Below are positions 45,462-54,416 of a stretch of DNA of 64,000 nucleotides, one piece after another (the first letter of the stretch is position 1; each line of letters begins with the position of its first letter). Location of the stretch: positions 124,001 through 188,000 of the forward strand of contig NZ_JAHYXK010000001.1 of the NCBI RefSeq assembly GCF_019443125.1. The letters run 5' to 3'. The notes under the pieces are model-generated. The model saw nothing but the letters and a program-made list of their open reading frames with translations. It made no database searches and was not told where the DNA came from. A program made the position numbers and the translations under genes. This stretch comes from Pontibacter aydingkolensis (GTDB taxonomy: Bacteria; Bacteroidota; Bacteroidia; Cytophagales; Hymenobacteraceae).

Positions 45462-45971
45462 TCACCGCAGCTCCTTTGCCAGCTTAATAGCCTCAAACAG
45501 TGCAACAGCATCCTGTGAGCCAACCAGGAGCGGCTTCCGGTTATAGAAGCGCAGCTGCACCCCTTCATTACCAGACATGTTGTAGGCTTTACCCTTAAAG
45601 CCCCACCTTATTCCCCATCCACCGTAATCGCCGATTGGGTTGTAGGTTACTTTTTCGAAATCACGAACTAAATGCAGGTGTATAATCACAGGACGCACAT
45701 GAAAAGGCCAGAATCGTATGTGTATCTCTCCGGGCCTGACTTCTGTGGTTAACTTCATTTGGTAGAAGAACCACGGCATGCCCACTCCCATCAAGGCGAA
45801 AAGTATAGCCAGTTGCACATCTGAAACCGGCCTGTTGCCAAATTGCTCACCCAATAACACCTGGTAAATAAACCCCGCCCAGAATATTGCAGCCGCACCA
45901 AGTATAATTGCCCATAGCCAGAACTGCTTAAAGCGTTGCTGCTCGCTGTAAAGTATAACCTGATCTGACAT
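45462..45971 (-). CDS. Two-helix membrane protein with a PH-like domain
   Basis: The protein has 169 aa with two membrane helices (about 17-38 and 52-70). The second half is a beta-rich domain (TTEVRPGEIHIRFWPF, GIRWGFKGKAYNMSG, RFYNRKPLLVGSQDAVALFEAI) typical of bacterial PH-like membrane proteins. The role is unknown. Opposed GACAAAGGAC tracts separate it from metB. Confidence 0.65.
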   Translation of the reverse strand: MSDQVILYSEQQRFKQFWLWAIILGAAAIFWAGFIYQVLLGEQFGNRPVSDVQLAILFALMGVGMPWFFYQMKLTTEVRPGEIHIRFWPFHVRPVIIHLHLVRDFEKVTYNPIGDYGGWGIRWGFKGKAYNMSGNEGVQLRFYNRKPLLVGSQDAVALFEAIKLAKELR

Positions 45972-46067
45972 TTACTTGACAATGGATATTTTTGACAAAG
46001 GACTTATAGATAAAGGACCTAACTTAAAGTACGGAAAGATAAGTTAGCCAACATACATTAAAATAAA

Positions 46068-46103
46068 AAGACCGCCTGCTAAACTAAATCAGCAGACGGT
46101 CTT
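46068..46103 (-). terminator. Terminator of the PLP enzyme gene
   Basis: A 13-position stem with one mismatch (46068-46080 with 46091-46103), followed by a T run on the minus strand. It is about 60 bp past the stop at 46166. Confidence 0.5.
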
Positions 46104-46165
46104 CTTTCAGAGCAATCTTTTTTCTTTTGTCAAAAGATCCTTTGTCAAATAGTCCTTTGTCAAGT

Positions 46166-47305
46166 TTACCCTATTGCTTTCTCTAAGTCTTCAATCAAGT
46201 CTTCAGCATCTTCTACACCCACGCTCAGCCTGATAAGCGAATCGCTGAGGCCGGCTTTCATACGCTCTTCTTTTGGAATGCTGGCATGTGTCATAGTAGC
46301 CGGGTGGCCGCAAAGCGACTCAACACCGCCAAGCGACTCCGCCAAAGCAAACAACTTAAGTTTCTCTAATACTTTAATTGCATCCTCCACCCTATCGCCC
46401 TTTAATACAAACGACACCATCCCACCAAAATCGCGCATCTGCTCTTTGGCAACGTTGTGGTTGGCGTGATCCTCAAAGCCTGGCCAATATACTTTTTCTA
46501 CTTTCGGGTGATTACGCAGGTACTCGGCAATTTTACGTCCGTTCTGGCAATGGCGCTCCATGCGCAGGTGCAGCGTTTTAACACCGCGCAGCACTAGGAA
46601 GCAGTCCTGTGGGCCAGGTGTGCCACCACACGCATTCTGAATAAACGCCAGGCGTTCGCGCAGTTCGTCATCTTTTACAATAACGGCACCCATCACTACA
46701 TCAGAGTGGCCACCCATATACTTGGTAAGTGAGTGCATCACCATATCAGCCCCCAAATCAAGCGGCGTTTGCAGATATGGTGTAGCAAAGGTATTATCGG
46801 CTACCAATAGCAGATTATTCTTTTTAGCAATGGCAGCGCATCCTTTAATGTCGATAATGTTCAGCAGCGGATTCGTTGGCGTTTCGACCCAGATCATTCT
46901 GGTGTTCTCATTTATAAGCGCCTCAACTTTGCTCAGGTCGGCCATGTTGGTAAAATGGAACTTGATGCCGTAATTCTGGAATATCTTTGTAAAAATGCGG
47001 TAGCTGCCGCCGTAAAGGTCACTGGTTGAGATAACCTCGTCACCGGGCTTCAGCATTTTAATGATAGCATCTATAGCAGCCATGCCAGAGGCAAAGCAAA
47101 GGCCATGCTTGCCGTTCTCCAGGGCAGCCAGGGCATTCTGCAGCTGCGTACGGGTTGGGTTGTGCGTGCGTGAGTATTCATAGCCTTTGTGATCGCCGGG
47201 AGAGCGCTGCACATAGGTTGATGTCTGGTAAATTGGCGTCATGATGGCGCCTGTGGTTGGGTCTGGCTCTACGCCGGCGTGTATTGCTTTTGTTCCGAAT
47301 TTCAT
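46166..47305 (-). CDS. metB: Cystathionine gamma-synthase / gamma-lyase
   Basis: The protein has 379 aa from the ATG at 47305; a TTG lies 6 bp upstream. It is a PLP enzyme of the Cys/Met metabolism family: EYSRTHNPTR, SGMAAIDAIIK, the cofactor Lys195 in MHSLTKYMGGHSDV, and LAESLGGVESLCGHPATMTH. It either makes cystathionine for methionine or splits it to cysteine. The CGS/CGL split is not decidable by eye, so the symbol is tentative. No SAM riboswitch is visible upstream. Confidence 0.88.
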   Translation of the reverse strand: MKFGTKAIHAGVEPDPTTGAIMTPIYQTSTYVQRSPGDHKGYEYSRTHNPTRTQLQNALAALENGKHGLCFASGMAAIDAIIKMLKPGDEVISTSDLYGGSYRIFTKIFQNYGIKFHFTNMADLSKVEALINENTRMIWVETPTNPLLNIIDIKGCAAIAKKNNLLLVADNTFATPYLQTPLDLGADMVMHSLTKYMGGHSDVVMGAVIVKDDELRERLAFIQNACGGTPGPQDCFLVLRGVKTLHLRMERHCQNGRKIAEYLRNHPKVEKVYWPGFEDHANHNVAKEQMRDFGGMVSFVLKGDRVEDAIKVLEKLKLFALAESLGGVESLCGHPATMTHASIPKEERMKAGLSDSLIRLSVGVEDAEDLIEDLEKAIG

Positions 47306-47481
47306 GTTCAAAGTATGTTTTCAGAATGATGGGTATGTTGCAAGTTATAAAAATTAAGACAGAGGGAGGCACTTCTGTTTATACTTTGGCCCTGCCCCGG
47401 AAAGAAAGCACTTTTAAAGCCGCAGAAATCTTTTGTCCTTTGTATTTCGTCTAAAGGCAAGTATAAATCAAAAACTATTGC

Positions 47482-48204
47482 ATGAAGTTATTTCCGGTAC
47501 TGCGCAACCTTATACGCGAAAATGCCTCTACGTTTATATCGATGTTGCTGTTGGTGGTGGTGCCTGTGGTGGTAAGCTCTACGCTGGCTTTTATACTTTA
47601 CCAGTACCAGGATTTTCTGCGCGAACTAACCTGGCTGGAGATGCTGGTATTCTTTGCAGTGATCTCCGTTACCATGGCCTTTGCCTTAACGCCTACCACC
47701 TTTGTGGCCCTGGTGAGCGGTTTTTACCTGGGCTGGAACGGCTTTGCAGGCATTGTGGTATCGTATGGCATTGCAGCTTTAGTTGGCTATGGCCTGGCCC
47801 AACTGATAGACCACGGCAAAATGATGAGCTTTTTAAACCGCTTCGAAAAGGCACGAATCCTGATGCAGGAACTGCGCAACCAAAGCTGGAGCCTGATCTT
47901 TTTAACGCGCATCTCACCGGTATTGCCCTTTGCCCTGATGAACTTTGTACTGTCGCTGCTACAGGTAAATAAGAAAAAATTTCTGGTGGCAAGTATCATT
48001 GGCATGCTTCCGCGCACGCTTTTCTTCTTTTGGATAGGCACACAGGCCAACGACATCATAAATTTATTGCAGGACCCCGACAGCGGCACAGGCGGCCAGC
48101 TGCTCATGATCTCGCTGATAGTCATTTCGATAGGTGGTTTATACTTTGTTTTTGACCGTGCCCTGAAGAAAGCGCTGCGGAAAGCGACAGTAAAAAATGA
48201 CTAA
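47482..48204 (+). CDS. TVP38/TMEM64 (VTT domain) membrane protein
   Basis: The protein has 240 aa with about six membrane helices. The VTT/DedA-like core is seen in TPTTFVALVSGFYLGWNGF and in LIFLTRISPVLPFALMNFVLS with its conserved Arg and Pro. Relatives are lipid scramblases or flippases for undecaprenyl phosphate or phospholipids. The role here is not known. It is followed by a tRNA gene with its own promoter. Confidence 0.88.
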   Translation: MKLFPVLRNLIRENASTFISMLLLVVVPVVVSSTLAFILYQYQDFLRELTWLEMLVFFAVISVTMAFALTPTTFVALVSGFYLGWNGFAGIVVSYGIAALVGYGLAQLIDHGKMMSFLNRFEKARILMQELRNQSWSLIFLTRISPVLPFALMNFVLSLLQVNKKKFLVASIIGMLPRTLFFFWIGTQANDIINLLQDPDSGTGGQLLMISLIVISIGGLYFVFDRALKKALRKATVKND

Positions 48205-48220
48205 AATTTTAAAAAAGGAC

Positions 48221-48251
48221 TTGCGTATAATCAAAAAACGCCGTTACTTTG
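48221..48251 (+). promoter_or_regulatory. Candidate promoter for tRNA-Arg
   Basis: CTTG (48220-48223), a 20-bp spacer, then TTACTTTG (48244-48251). It ends 19 bp before the tRNA. Each box has one mismatch to consensus. Confidence 0.45.
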
Positions 48252-48270
48252 CACTCACAATAACGGAATT

Positions 48271-48344
48271 GGTCACGTAGCTCAACTGGATAGAGCATCT
48301 GACTACGAATCAGAAGGTTAGGGGTTCGACTCCCTTCGCGACCA
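48271..48344 (+). tRNA. tRNA-Arg (anticodon ACG)
   Basis: It folds as a full cloverleaf: acceptor 48271-48277 with 48337-48343, D-stem GCTC/GAGC, anticodon stem TCTGA/TCAGA with loop CTACGAA (ACG), and a T-loop TTCGACT. ACG would be edited to ICG by TadA and read CGU, CGC and CGA. CCA is not encoded. Acceptor pair 5-68 is A-C, a mismatch; all other acceptor pairs are Watson-Crick. Confidence 0.95.
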
Positions 48345-48348
48345 CCGG

Positions 48349-48382
48349 AAAGCCTCTCAGAGAAATCTGAGAGGCTTTTTTT
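48349..48382 (+). terminator. Terminator of tRNA-Arg
   Basis: A perfect 13-bp stem (48349-48361 with 48366-48378), GAAA loop, T run of seven. Confidence 0.85.
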
Positions 48383-48440
48383 ATTGTGCCGAGCAGTTTT
48401 GGGTACACTTGAGTCTCAAAAACTTCTCTCCACAAAAAAA

Positions 48441-48477
48441 CCAGGTACCGCCCTATGCAATATAGTTTGGTACCTGG
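48441..48477 (-). terminator. Terminator of the 48504-48839 gene
   Basis: CCAGGTACC at 48441-48449 pairs with GGTACCTGG at 48469-48477 around a loop of about 19 bases. On the minus strand a T run follows (A run at 48434-48440). Confidence 0.6.
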
Positions 48478-48503
48478 CTTTAGCCTTTTGTTACCTTTTG
48501 GGT

Positions 48504-48839
48504 TTAGGCCACCATGTTTTCAGACGACAATAAATTATCTCTATAGTTTTCCAGTTCTTTCAGTTCATTTTCGGCAACACCATTTTTTAAAAGGTCGGCG
48601 CATACTTTGCTCCAGTCGGAAAAAAGCTTCCAGGTTTCGGCTCCTCTGCAGTTGTGCTCTTCTTTAACTGTCATGGGACGGGTATAGAAAGGCTCCAGAA
48701 TTACGTCTTCTTCCCACATAGGCACATCAATTGTGTAGCGGTGGCTGTTAAGCACTTTAATTATCTCAGCCTTATTTCCATTGCGCGGGGCCAGATAATA
48801 ATACCGAACACAGGCCTTATTGGTTGAAGGGTGAAGCAT
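48504..48839 (-). CDS. Small soluble protein of unknown function
   Basis: The protein has 111 aa from the ATG at 48839 (MLHPSTNKACVRYYYLAPRN). An in-frame TTG is 9 bp upstream. It is mixed alpha/beta with a charged helical end (NELKELENYRDNLLSSEN). I do not recognise the family. It stands alone with its own terminator. Confidence 0.6.
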   Translation of the reverse strand: MLHPSTNKACVRYYYLAPRNGNKAEIIKVLNSHRYTIDVPMWEEDVILEPFYTRPMTVKEEHNCRGAETWKLFSDWSKVCADLLKNGVAENELKELENYRDNLLSSENMVA

Positions 48840-49089
48840 AAGGATCAATTTGAACTATGACACAATACTTTGCCGTACCTCCCTATACTTGGTCCGCAAA
48901 AAGGTAGTTGTGCTTAAACAGCAGATTCATAGAACATTACTAAAATATATTTATTAAGTATTGTTTAACACAACATGCTACTAATTCTATAGGATACCTT
49001 ATGCAGTACTCTGATTTTAATTGACCTTTAATTGGGGATTATTTGTTAATTTTGCAGCACATTATTCATTACTTAAAACTTTGAATTTT

Positions 49090-49509
49090 ATGGGAATGTA
49101 TCCTGAATATATGGTTGCTCCAATCCGCGAAGACTTAACATCGGCTGGTTTTGAGCAATTAATGACATCTGAAGAAGTAGAGCAGGCTTTAAAAACTGAA
49201 GGCACTGTTTTGCTGGCTGTAAACTCTGTATGTGGCTGTGCTGCCTCTAAAGCACGCCCTGCACTTAAAATGGCTGTTGCTGCTGGCGATAAAACGCCTA
49301 CTAAGCTTGTAACAGTATTTGCCGGCATGGAGCAAGATGCAGTTGCCAAGGCACGTGAGCATATGCTTCCTTATCCTCCATCATCACCATCTATTGCTTT
49401 GTTTAAAGATGGCGAACTGGTGCACATGATTGAGCGTTACCATATCGAGGGCAACGAACTGCACCGCATCGTGGATAACCTCAAAGGCGCTTTCGAAGCT
49501 TATTGCTAG
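49090..49509 (+). CDS. brxA: BrxA/BrxB family bacilliredoxin
   Basis: The protein has 139 aa. The Cys pair C48-G-C50 in AVNSVCGCAASKARPA is the CGC motif of BrxA/YphP, which removes bacillithiol from protein disulfides. The PSSPSIALFKDG segment and the end AFEAYC are typical. The ATG at 49090 was preferred to an in-frame TTG at 49021, because a TAATTTTG promoter box (49047-49054) lies between them. The link to bacillithiol in this organism is from family knowledge only. Confidence 0.92.
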   Translation: MGMYPEYMVAPIREDLTSAGFEQLMTSEEVEQALKTEGTVLLAVNSVCGCAASKARPALKMAVAAGDKTPTKLVTVFAGMEQDAVAKAREHMLPYPPSSPSIALFKDGELVHMIERYHIEGNELHRIVDNLKGAFEAYC

Positions 49510-49518
49510 TATAGCCTG

Positions 49519-49577
49519 AAGTATAAAAAAAGCGGCGGCTGGTATGTTGAATACCAGCCGCCGCTTTTTTTATACTT
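49519..49577 (+). terminator. Terminator with AAGTATA inverted pair in the stem
   Basis: A perfect 27-bp stem (49519-49545 with 49551-49577) with a 5-base loop. The outermost seven bases are AAGTATA on the left and TATACTT on the right. Confidence 0.85.
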
Positions 49578-49701
49578 TATACTTTGTAAGCAGGAAGAAA
49601 AAATTACTCTAGTATAATCTCTTGGCCTAACATGTTAACAAAAACGCCTGGTTTCTCCAAGTCTTTTGTCCTTTGTCACACCTTCCTTTGTCCTGATGCG
49701 C

Positions 49702-50991
49702 TTAAGCGTGCATGCCTCTTAAATCGAAGCCTATATCACGGCGGTAATTACGGTCTTGCCATGTAATAGCCTCGGCAGCAGCATTGGCTTTAGCCAGCGC
49801 TTCATCCATAGTATCGCCTAGTGCAGTAACGGCAATTACGCGTCCTCCGCTGTTTACCAGTTTGTCGCCTACCGCTTTAGTGCCCGCATGAAACACCAGC
49901 ACATCCTGCGGCACATTCTCTATACCTGTAATCTCTTTGCCTTTCTCAAACCCCTCCGGGTAACCGCCTGATACCAGGAAAACCGTGGTAGCTGTCCGCG
50001 GGTCAATCTCCAGTTTATAGCTTCCCAAAGTATGGTCGTGCAGCGCTTTGAACATCTCAAACAGGTCTGATTTAATGCGCGGAAGTATAGCTTCAGTTTC
50101 TGGGTCGCCGAGACGCACGTTGTACTCGATCACATAAGGGTCGCCGTTCACGTTCATCAAACCAATAAAAAGGAAACCTGAGTAGTCCATATTGTCGGCC
50201 TGCATGCCTCTCAAAGTTGGCTCAATTACACGCTCCTTAACTTTGGACATAAAAGCATCATCTACAAATGGCACCGGCGATACCGCCCCCATGCCACCTG
50301 TGTTTAGCCCTGCGTCGCCTTCGCCTATACGTTTGTAATCCTTTGCCTCCGGTAGCAGCACATACTCTTTGCCATCGGTAAGTATAAACACCGATACTTC
50401 TATACCTTGCATGTACTCTTCGATCACTACTTTGCTGCTGGCATTGCCAAAGCGCTTGTTACGCAGCATGGCATCCAGGGCATCAAAAGCTTCCTCGTAA
50501 TCCTGGGCAATTATAACGCCTTTTCCCGCAGCCAGTCCATCCGCTTTAAGTACTGCAGGGTACGTATGGCCTTTCAGGTATTCGCAGGCTTTGCTAAATG
50601 TTTCTTCTGTAAAGGTTTGGTAGCGAGCTGTTGGTATGTTATACCTATCAAAAAAGGCTTTGCAGAAATCTTTGCTTCCTTCCAGCATAGCGCCTGCTTT
50701 TTTCGGACCGATAATCAGGATGTGCCGCAGATACTCTTTCTCCTGGAAGTAATCATGAATACCTTCTACCAGCGAGTTCTCCGGCCCCACCACCATCATC
50801 ATAATGTTAAAGTCACTGGCAAACTTCGCAACTTCCTCAAAATCATGTATGTTGATATCGGCGTTTGTATGAAACTCGGATGTGCCGGCATTACCTGGCG
50901 CCACAAATATCTGGTCGCAATACTCGCTTTGGCTAAGCTTCCAGGCAATGGCATGCTCCCTGGCCCCAGATCCGATTATTAGTACGTTCAT
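49702..50991 (-). CDS. purD: Phosphoribosylamine-glycine ligase
   Basis: The protein has 429 aa with an ATP-grasp fold. The N-domain starts MNVLIIGSGAREHAIAWKL. The central ATP-grasp has LKADGLAAGKGVIIA, and YNVRLGDPETEAILPR is the metal site. It makes GAR from phosphoribosylamine and glycine in purine synthesis. It stands apart from other pur genes. TTTGTCCTTTGTC tracts lie past its stop (49665-49695). Confidence 0.96.
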   Translation of the reverse strand: MNVLIIGSGAREHAIAWKLSQSEYCDQIFVAPGNAGTSEFHTNADINIHDFEEVAKFASDFNIMMMVVGPENSLVEGIHDYFQEKEYLRHILIIGPKKAGAMLEGSKDFCKAFFDRYNIPTARYQTFTEETFSKACEYLKGHTYPAVLKADGLAAGKGVIIAQDYEEAFDALDAMLRNKRFGNASSKVVIEEYMQGIEVSVFILTDGKEYVLLPEAKDYKRIGEGDAGLNTGGMGAVSPVPFVDDAFMSKVKERVIEPTLRGMQADNMDYSGFLFIGLMNVNGDPYVIEYNVRLGDPETEAILPRIKSDLFEMFKALHDHTLGSYKLEIDPRTATTVFLVSGGYPEGFEKGKEITGIENVPQDVLVFHAGTKAVGDKLVNSGGRVIAVTALGDTMDEALAKANAAAEAITWQDRNYRRDIGFDLRGMHA

Positions 50992-51118
50992 AGTTAAATT
51001 GCTAATAGCTGATTTTTAATTGCTCTACTATGCACTGCGAAGTTATAAATTTATACTTGCCTGTGCAGCACAATCTATAGTTTTATACTTTTAGCCTTAT
51101 ACTTTATCCAAAATAAAA

Positions 51119-51144
51119 AGGCCGTTGTAATGCTACAACGGCCT
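51119..51144 (-). terminator. Terminator of recQ
   Basis: A perfect 11-bp stem (51119-51129 with 51134-51144), loop ATGC, T run on the minus strand (A run at 51115-51119). It is 50 bp past the recQ stop. Confidence 0.75.
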
Positions 51145-51193
51145 CCTGATTTTTAACTTGCCGAACAAAGATCAGCAAATAACCATCAACAGT

Positions 51194-53374
51194 TTAATTA
51201 GCATACTCCGATAAGAACTTGATGCGCATCAGGCGAAGATCTTCCTCTGAGTAATCGTCGGTACCCAGCTCTTTCACGGCTTCGCTGATGTTATCAGTGC
51301 TGGCATTCATGAAGTAATCATAAATTTCTTCCTGCCGGTCAGAGTCAAGTATGTTGTTGATGTAGTAGTTCAGGTTTAGCTTGGTGCCCGAGTAACAAAT
51401 ATGCTCGATCTCCTCGATAAGCTCAGGCATTGTCAGGCTTTTGGTGCTGGCAATCTCCTCCAGGTCTACTTTCTTATCAATTTGCTGGATAATGTAGATC
51501 TTGATCTTGGATTTGTTGACCGTAGTCTTCACTACCACATCGGCAGCGGTTACAATATCGTTTTCCTCTACATACTTTGTGATCAGATCCAGGAACGGCT
51601 TACCAAACTTCTGTACTTTACCCATACCTACTCCGGCAATGTGCGCCAGGTCTTCTTTGGTGGTTGGGTAAACGGTTGCCATCTCTTTCAGCGATGGGTC
51701 CTGGAAGAGCACGTAAGGCGGCAGGTTTTTCTCCTTGGCCATTTTCTTACGCAGCGTCTTCAGTAAGTCGAACAGTACTTCGTCGTGTCCGGCGGCAGCC
51801 TGGCTTCCCTCCTTCTCCTCGTCATCTTTTACTTCCTGCTCGTAGTTATGGTCTTTTGTAAGCTGTATCTTGTGCGGGTTGTCTATAAAATCAATCCCTT
51901 TCTGCGTTAGCTTTACCACGCCAAATTGCTCTATATCCTTTTCCAGGTATTCAGATAAAAGTATCTGGCGCAGCACAGAGCTCCAGAATTGCACATCCTG
52001 CTCCTTGCCTTTTCCAAATACATCCAGTTTATCGTGGTCGTAGCTTACTACATATTGGTTACGCAGGCCTGTCAGCACGGCAGTAATGTGGTCTATGCCA
52101 AAGCGCTCGCCAATTTGCTGTACAGCCTTAAGTGCCAGCTGCACTTCTTCCTGCGCCTCGAAACGCTCTTTCGGGTGAAGGCAATTATCGCAAAAACCGC
52201 AGTCTTTTTCGTAGGCTTCACCAAAGTAGTGCAGCAACTGCTTACGGCGGCACACGGCAGAGTCGGCGTAGGCAGCCATTTCCTGCAGCAGCAGCTTTGA
52301 GTTGTCACGCTCTGTTACAGGCTTGTCTTTGTTAAATTTCTCCAGCTTAACAATATCGTCGTAGCTGTAGTACATCACGCAGTTGCCTTCCATGCCATCG
52401 CGCCCGGCACGGCCTGTTTCCTGGTAATAGCCTTCAATAGACTTCGGCGTATCGTAATGGATCACAAAACGAACATCCGGCTTATCGATGCCCATACCAA
52501 ATGCAATGGTGGCTACAATCACGTCGGCATCCTCATTCAGGAATGCATCCTGGTTGGCCATGCGTATGCTGCTGTCAAGTCCTGCATGGTATGGCAGTGC
52601 TTTTACGTCGTTTACACGCAGTAACTCGGCAATTTCTTCTACTTTTTTGCGGCTCAGGCAGTATACAATACCACTCTTGCCCTTATTCTTTTTTACATAC
52701 TGGATAAGCTGCTTTTTAGTATTGTGCTTTGGCCTAACCTCATAGTATAAGTTGGTGCGGTTAAACGAAGACTTAAACACTGAAGCCTCGTCCATTTGCA
52801 AGTTACGCTGAATATCAAGCTGTACTTTTGGGGTTGCCGTAGCAGTAAGCGCAATAATAGGCAGGTTACCTATCTGATCTATAATACCACGGATACGGCG
52901 GTACTCCGGACGGAAGTCGTGCCCCCACTCCGAAATACAGTGTGCTTCGTCTATGGCTACAAAAGAGATGTTGGAACTGCGGAGGAACTCTACTGTCTCT
53001 TCTTTGGTAAGCGACTCAGGGGCCACATACAAGAGCTTAACCTCACCGGCCAGTGTCTCTTTCTTAACTTTGTTTATTTCTGCTTTGGATAAAGTAGAAT
53101 TCAGAAAATGAGCATTAACGCCAAAAGCATTAAGCTGATCAACCTGGTTTTTCATCAGGGCAATCAGCGGCGAAATAACGATCGCTGTCCCCGGTAAGGA
53201 AAGGGCAGGTAGTTGGTAACACAACGACTTGCCGGCGCCTGTAGGCATAATCACAAAGGTGTTCTTCCCGTTGATAATGTTATTTATTATCAACTCTTGA
53301 TTTCCTCTAAATTGATTATACCCAAAAACTTCCTTTAATTTGTTCTTGAGATTTACCTCTTGTTGTACTGACAT
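51194..53374 (-). CDS. recQ: ATP-dependent DNA helicase RecQ
   Basis: The protein has 726 aa from the ATG at 53374 (MSVQQEVNLKNKLKEVFGY). An ATG at 53404 would add ten residues. Order: helicase core with Walker A MPTGAGKSLCYQL and DEAH in AIDEAHCISEWGHDF, a zinc-binding RQC part with four Cys (C-x-n-CGFCDNC), a winged helix, then an HRDC domain (LRKKMAKEKNLPPYVLFQD) and about 120 further C-terminal residues. It unwinds 3' to 5' in recombination repair. The 65-bp gap to kdsD holds divergent start signals. Confidence 0.95.
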   Translation of the reverse strand: MSVQQEVNLKNKLKEVFGYNQFRGNQELIINNIINGKNTFVIMPTGAGKSLCYQLPALSLPGTAIVISPLIALMKNQVDQLNAFGVNAHFLNSTLSKAEINKVKKETLAGEVKLLYVAPESLTKEETVEFLRSSNISFVAIDEAHCISEWGHDFRPEYRRIRGIIDQIGNLPIIALTATATPKVQLDIQRNLQMDEASVFKSSFNRTNLYYEVRPKHNTKKQLIQYVKKNKGKSGIVYCLSRKKVEEIAELLRVNDVKALPYHAGLDSSIRMANQDAFLNEDADVIVATIAFGMGIDKPDVRFVIHYDTPKSIEGYYQETGRAGRDGMEGNCVMYYSYDDIVKLEKFNKDKPVTERDNSKLLLQEMAAYADSAVCRRKQLLHYFGEAYEKDCGFCDNCLHPKERFEAQEEVQLALKAVQQIGERFGIDHITAVLTGLRNQYVVSYDHDKLDVFGKGKEQDVQFWSSVLRQILLSEYLEKDIEQFGVVKLTQKGIDFIDNPHKIQLTKDHNYEQEVKDDEEKEGSQAAAGHDEVLFDLLKTLRKKMAKEKNLPPYVLFQDPSLKEMATVYPTTKEDLAHIAGVGMGKVQKFGKPFLDLITKYVEENDIVTAADVVVKTTVNKSKIKIYIIQQIDKKVDLEEIASTKSLTMPELIEEIEHICYSGTKLNLNYYINNILDSDRQEEIYDYFMNASTDNISEAVKELGTDDYSEEDLRLMRIKFLSEYAN

Positions 53375-53439
53375 GTAATCTTGCAAAAAATTATTCAATT
53401 GCATGTACCTTTTTTGGGGTACCTTAATACAAATTTACT

Positions 53440-54411
53440 TTGAATCTTGTTAATAATATAGCCCTTACGGCAAAAAAAGTCTTGCATGCAGAAGCCGATG
53501 CAATCGCCAGATTAGCCGATTTTATCGACGAAAGTTTTGAAAACTGCGTCGAAGCCATACTTCAGTCCAGGGGCCGCGTAGTGGTAACAGGCATAGGCAA
53601 AAGCGCCAACATTGCCACTAAAATCGTTGCTACACTTAACTCTACGGGAACTCCCGCGCTTTTTATGCATGCCGCTGACGCCATTCACGGTGACCTGGGT
53701 ATGATACAGCCGGATGATTTTGTGATCTGTATCTCTAAGAGCGGCAACACGCCTGAGATAAAGGTACTAGTTCCGTTGCTTAAACGCAAAGGGTCTAAGC
53801 TGGCAGCCATGGTATCAAGTATAGATTCTTACCTGGCCCAGAGCGCTGATTATGTGCTGAATGCCAATGTTGAGCGCGAAGCATGCCCACATAACCTGGC
53901 TCCCACCACCAGTACAACCGCAGCCTTAGCCTTAGGTGACGCGCTAGCGGTTAGCCTGCTGGAAGCCCGCGGCTTTAGCAGCGCCGACTTTGCGCACCTG
54001 CATCCGGGAGGCTCGCTCGGCAAACGCCTGTACCTGATGGTGGGCGATATTTACGGATATAACCAGGCACCCAACGTTAATGAAAACGCCTCGTTAAAGG
54101 AAATTATTATTGAGATCTCATCTAAGCGATTAGGCGCAACGGCTGTTGTTAAAGATGGCACAAAAGAACTTATTGGTATTATTACAGATGGTGATTTGCG
54201 CCGGATGCTAAACAAGTATGAATCTACGGAAGGTATCAAAGCCAGCGACATTATGACACCTATGCCTTTAACCATAGAGCCGGATCAGTATGCAGCCGAG
54301 GCACTGGCTATTATGCAGGAAAAAAGTATAACACAGTTAATTGTAACCAAATCTGGTATCTTTGAAGGGTTCGTGCACCTGCACGATCTTCTGAAAGAAG
54401 GACTTGTATAA
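53440..54411 (+). CDS. kdsD: Arabinose-5-phosphate isomerase (KdsD/KpsF), TTG start
   Basis: The protein has 323 aa. Order: SIS domain (VVVTGIGKSANIATKIVATL, SKSGNTPEIKVL), then two CBS domains. It converts ribulose-5-phosphate to arabinose-5-phosphate for Kdo, the LPS inner-core sugar. The only workable start is TTG at 53440, because TAA at 53425-53427 closes the frame and no ATG occurs until far inside the SIS domain. TTTG-N18-TTACTTTG (53413-53442) looks like a promoter but overlaps this start. It is 5 bp upstream of manC. Confidence 0.9.
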   Translation: MNLVNNIALTAKKVLHAEADAIARLADFIDESFENCVEAILQSRGRVVVTGIGKSANIATKIVATLNSTGTPALFMHAADAIHGDLGMIQPDDFVICISKSGNTPEIKVLVPLLKRKGSKLAAMVSSIDSYLAQSADYVLNANVEREACPHNLAPTTSTTAALALGDALAVSLLEARGFSSADFAHLHPGGSLGKRLYLMVGDIYGYNQAPNVNENASLKEIIIEISSKRLGATAVVKDGTKELIGIITDGDLRRMLNKYESTEGIKASDIMTPMPLTIEPDQYAAEALAIMQEKSITQLIVTKSGIFEGFVHLHDLLKEGLV

Positions 54412-54416
54412 GAATA

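Noticed and set aside
47306..47481. SAM riboswitch upstream of the trans-sulfuration gene
   Set aside because: The gap is short, shows no stacked helices or conserved core, and contains only a TATACTT word and a TTTGTCCTTTGTC tract.
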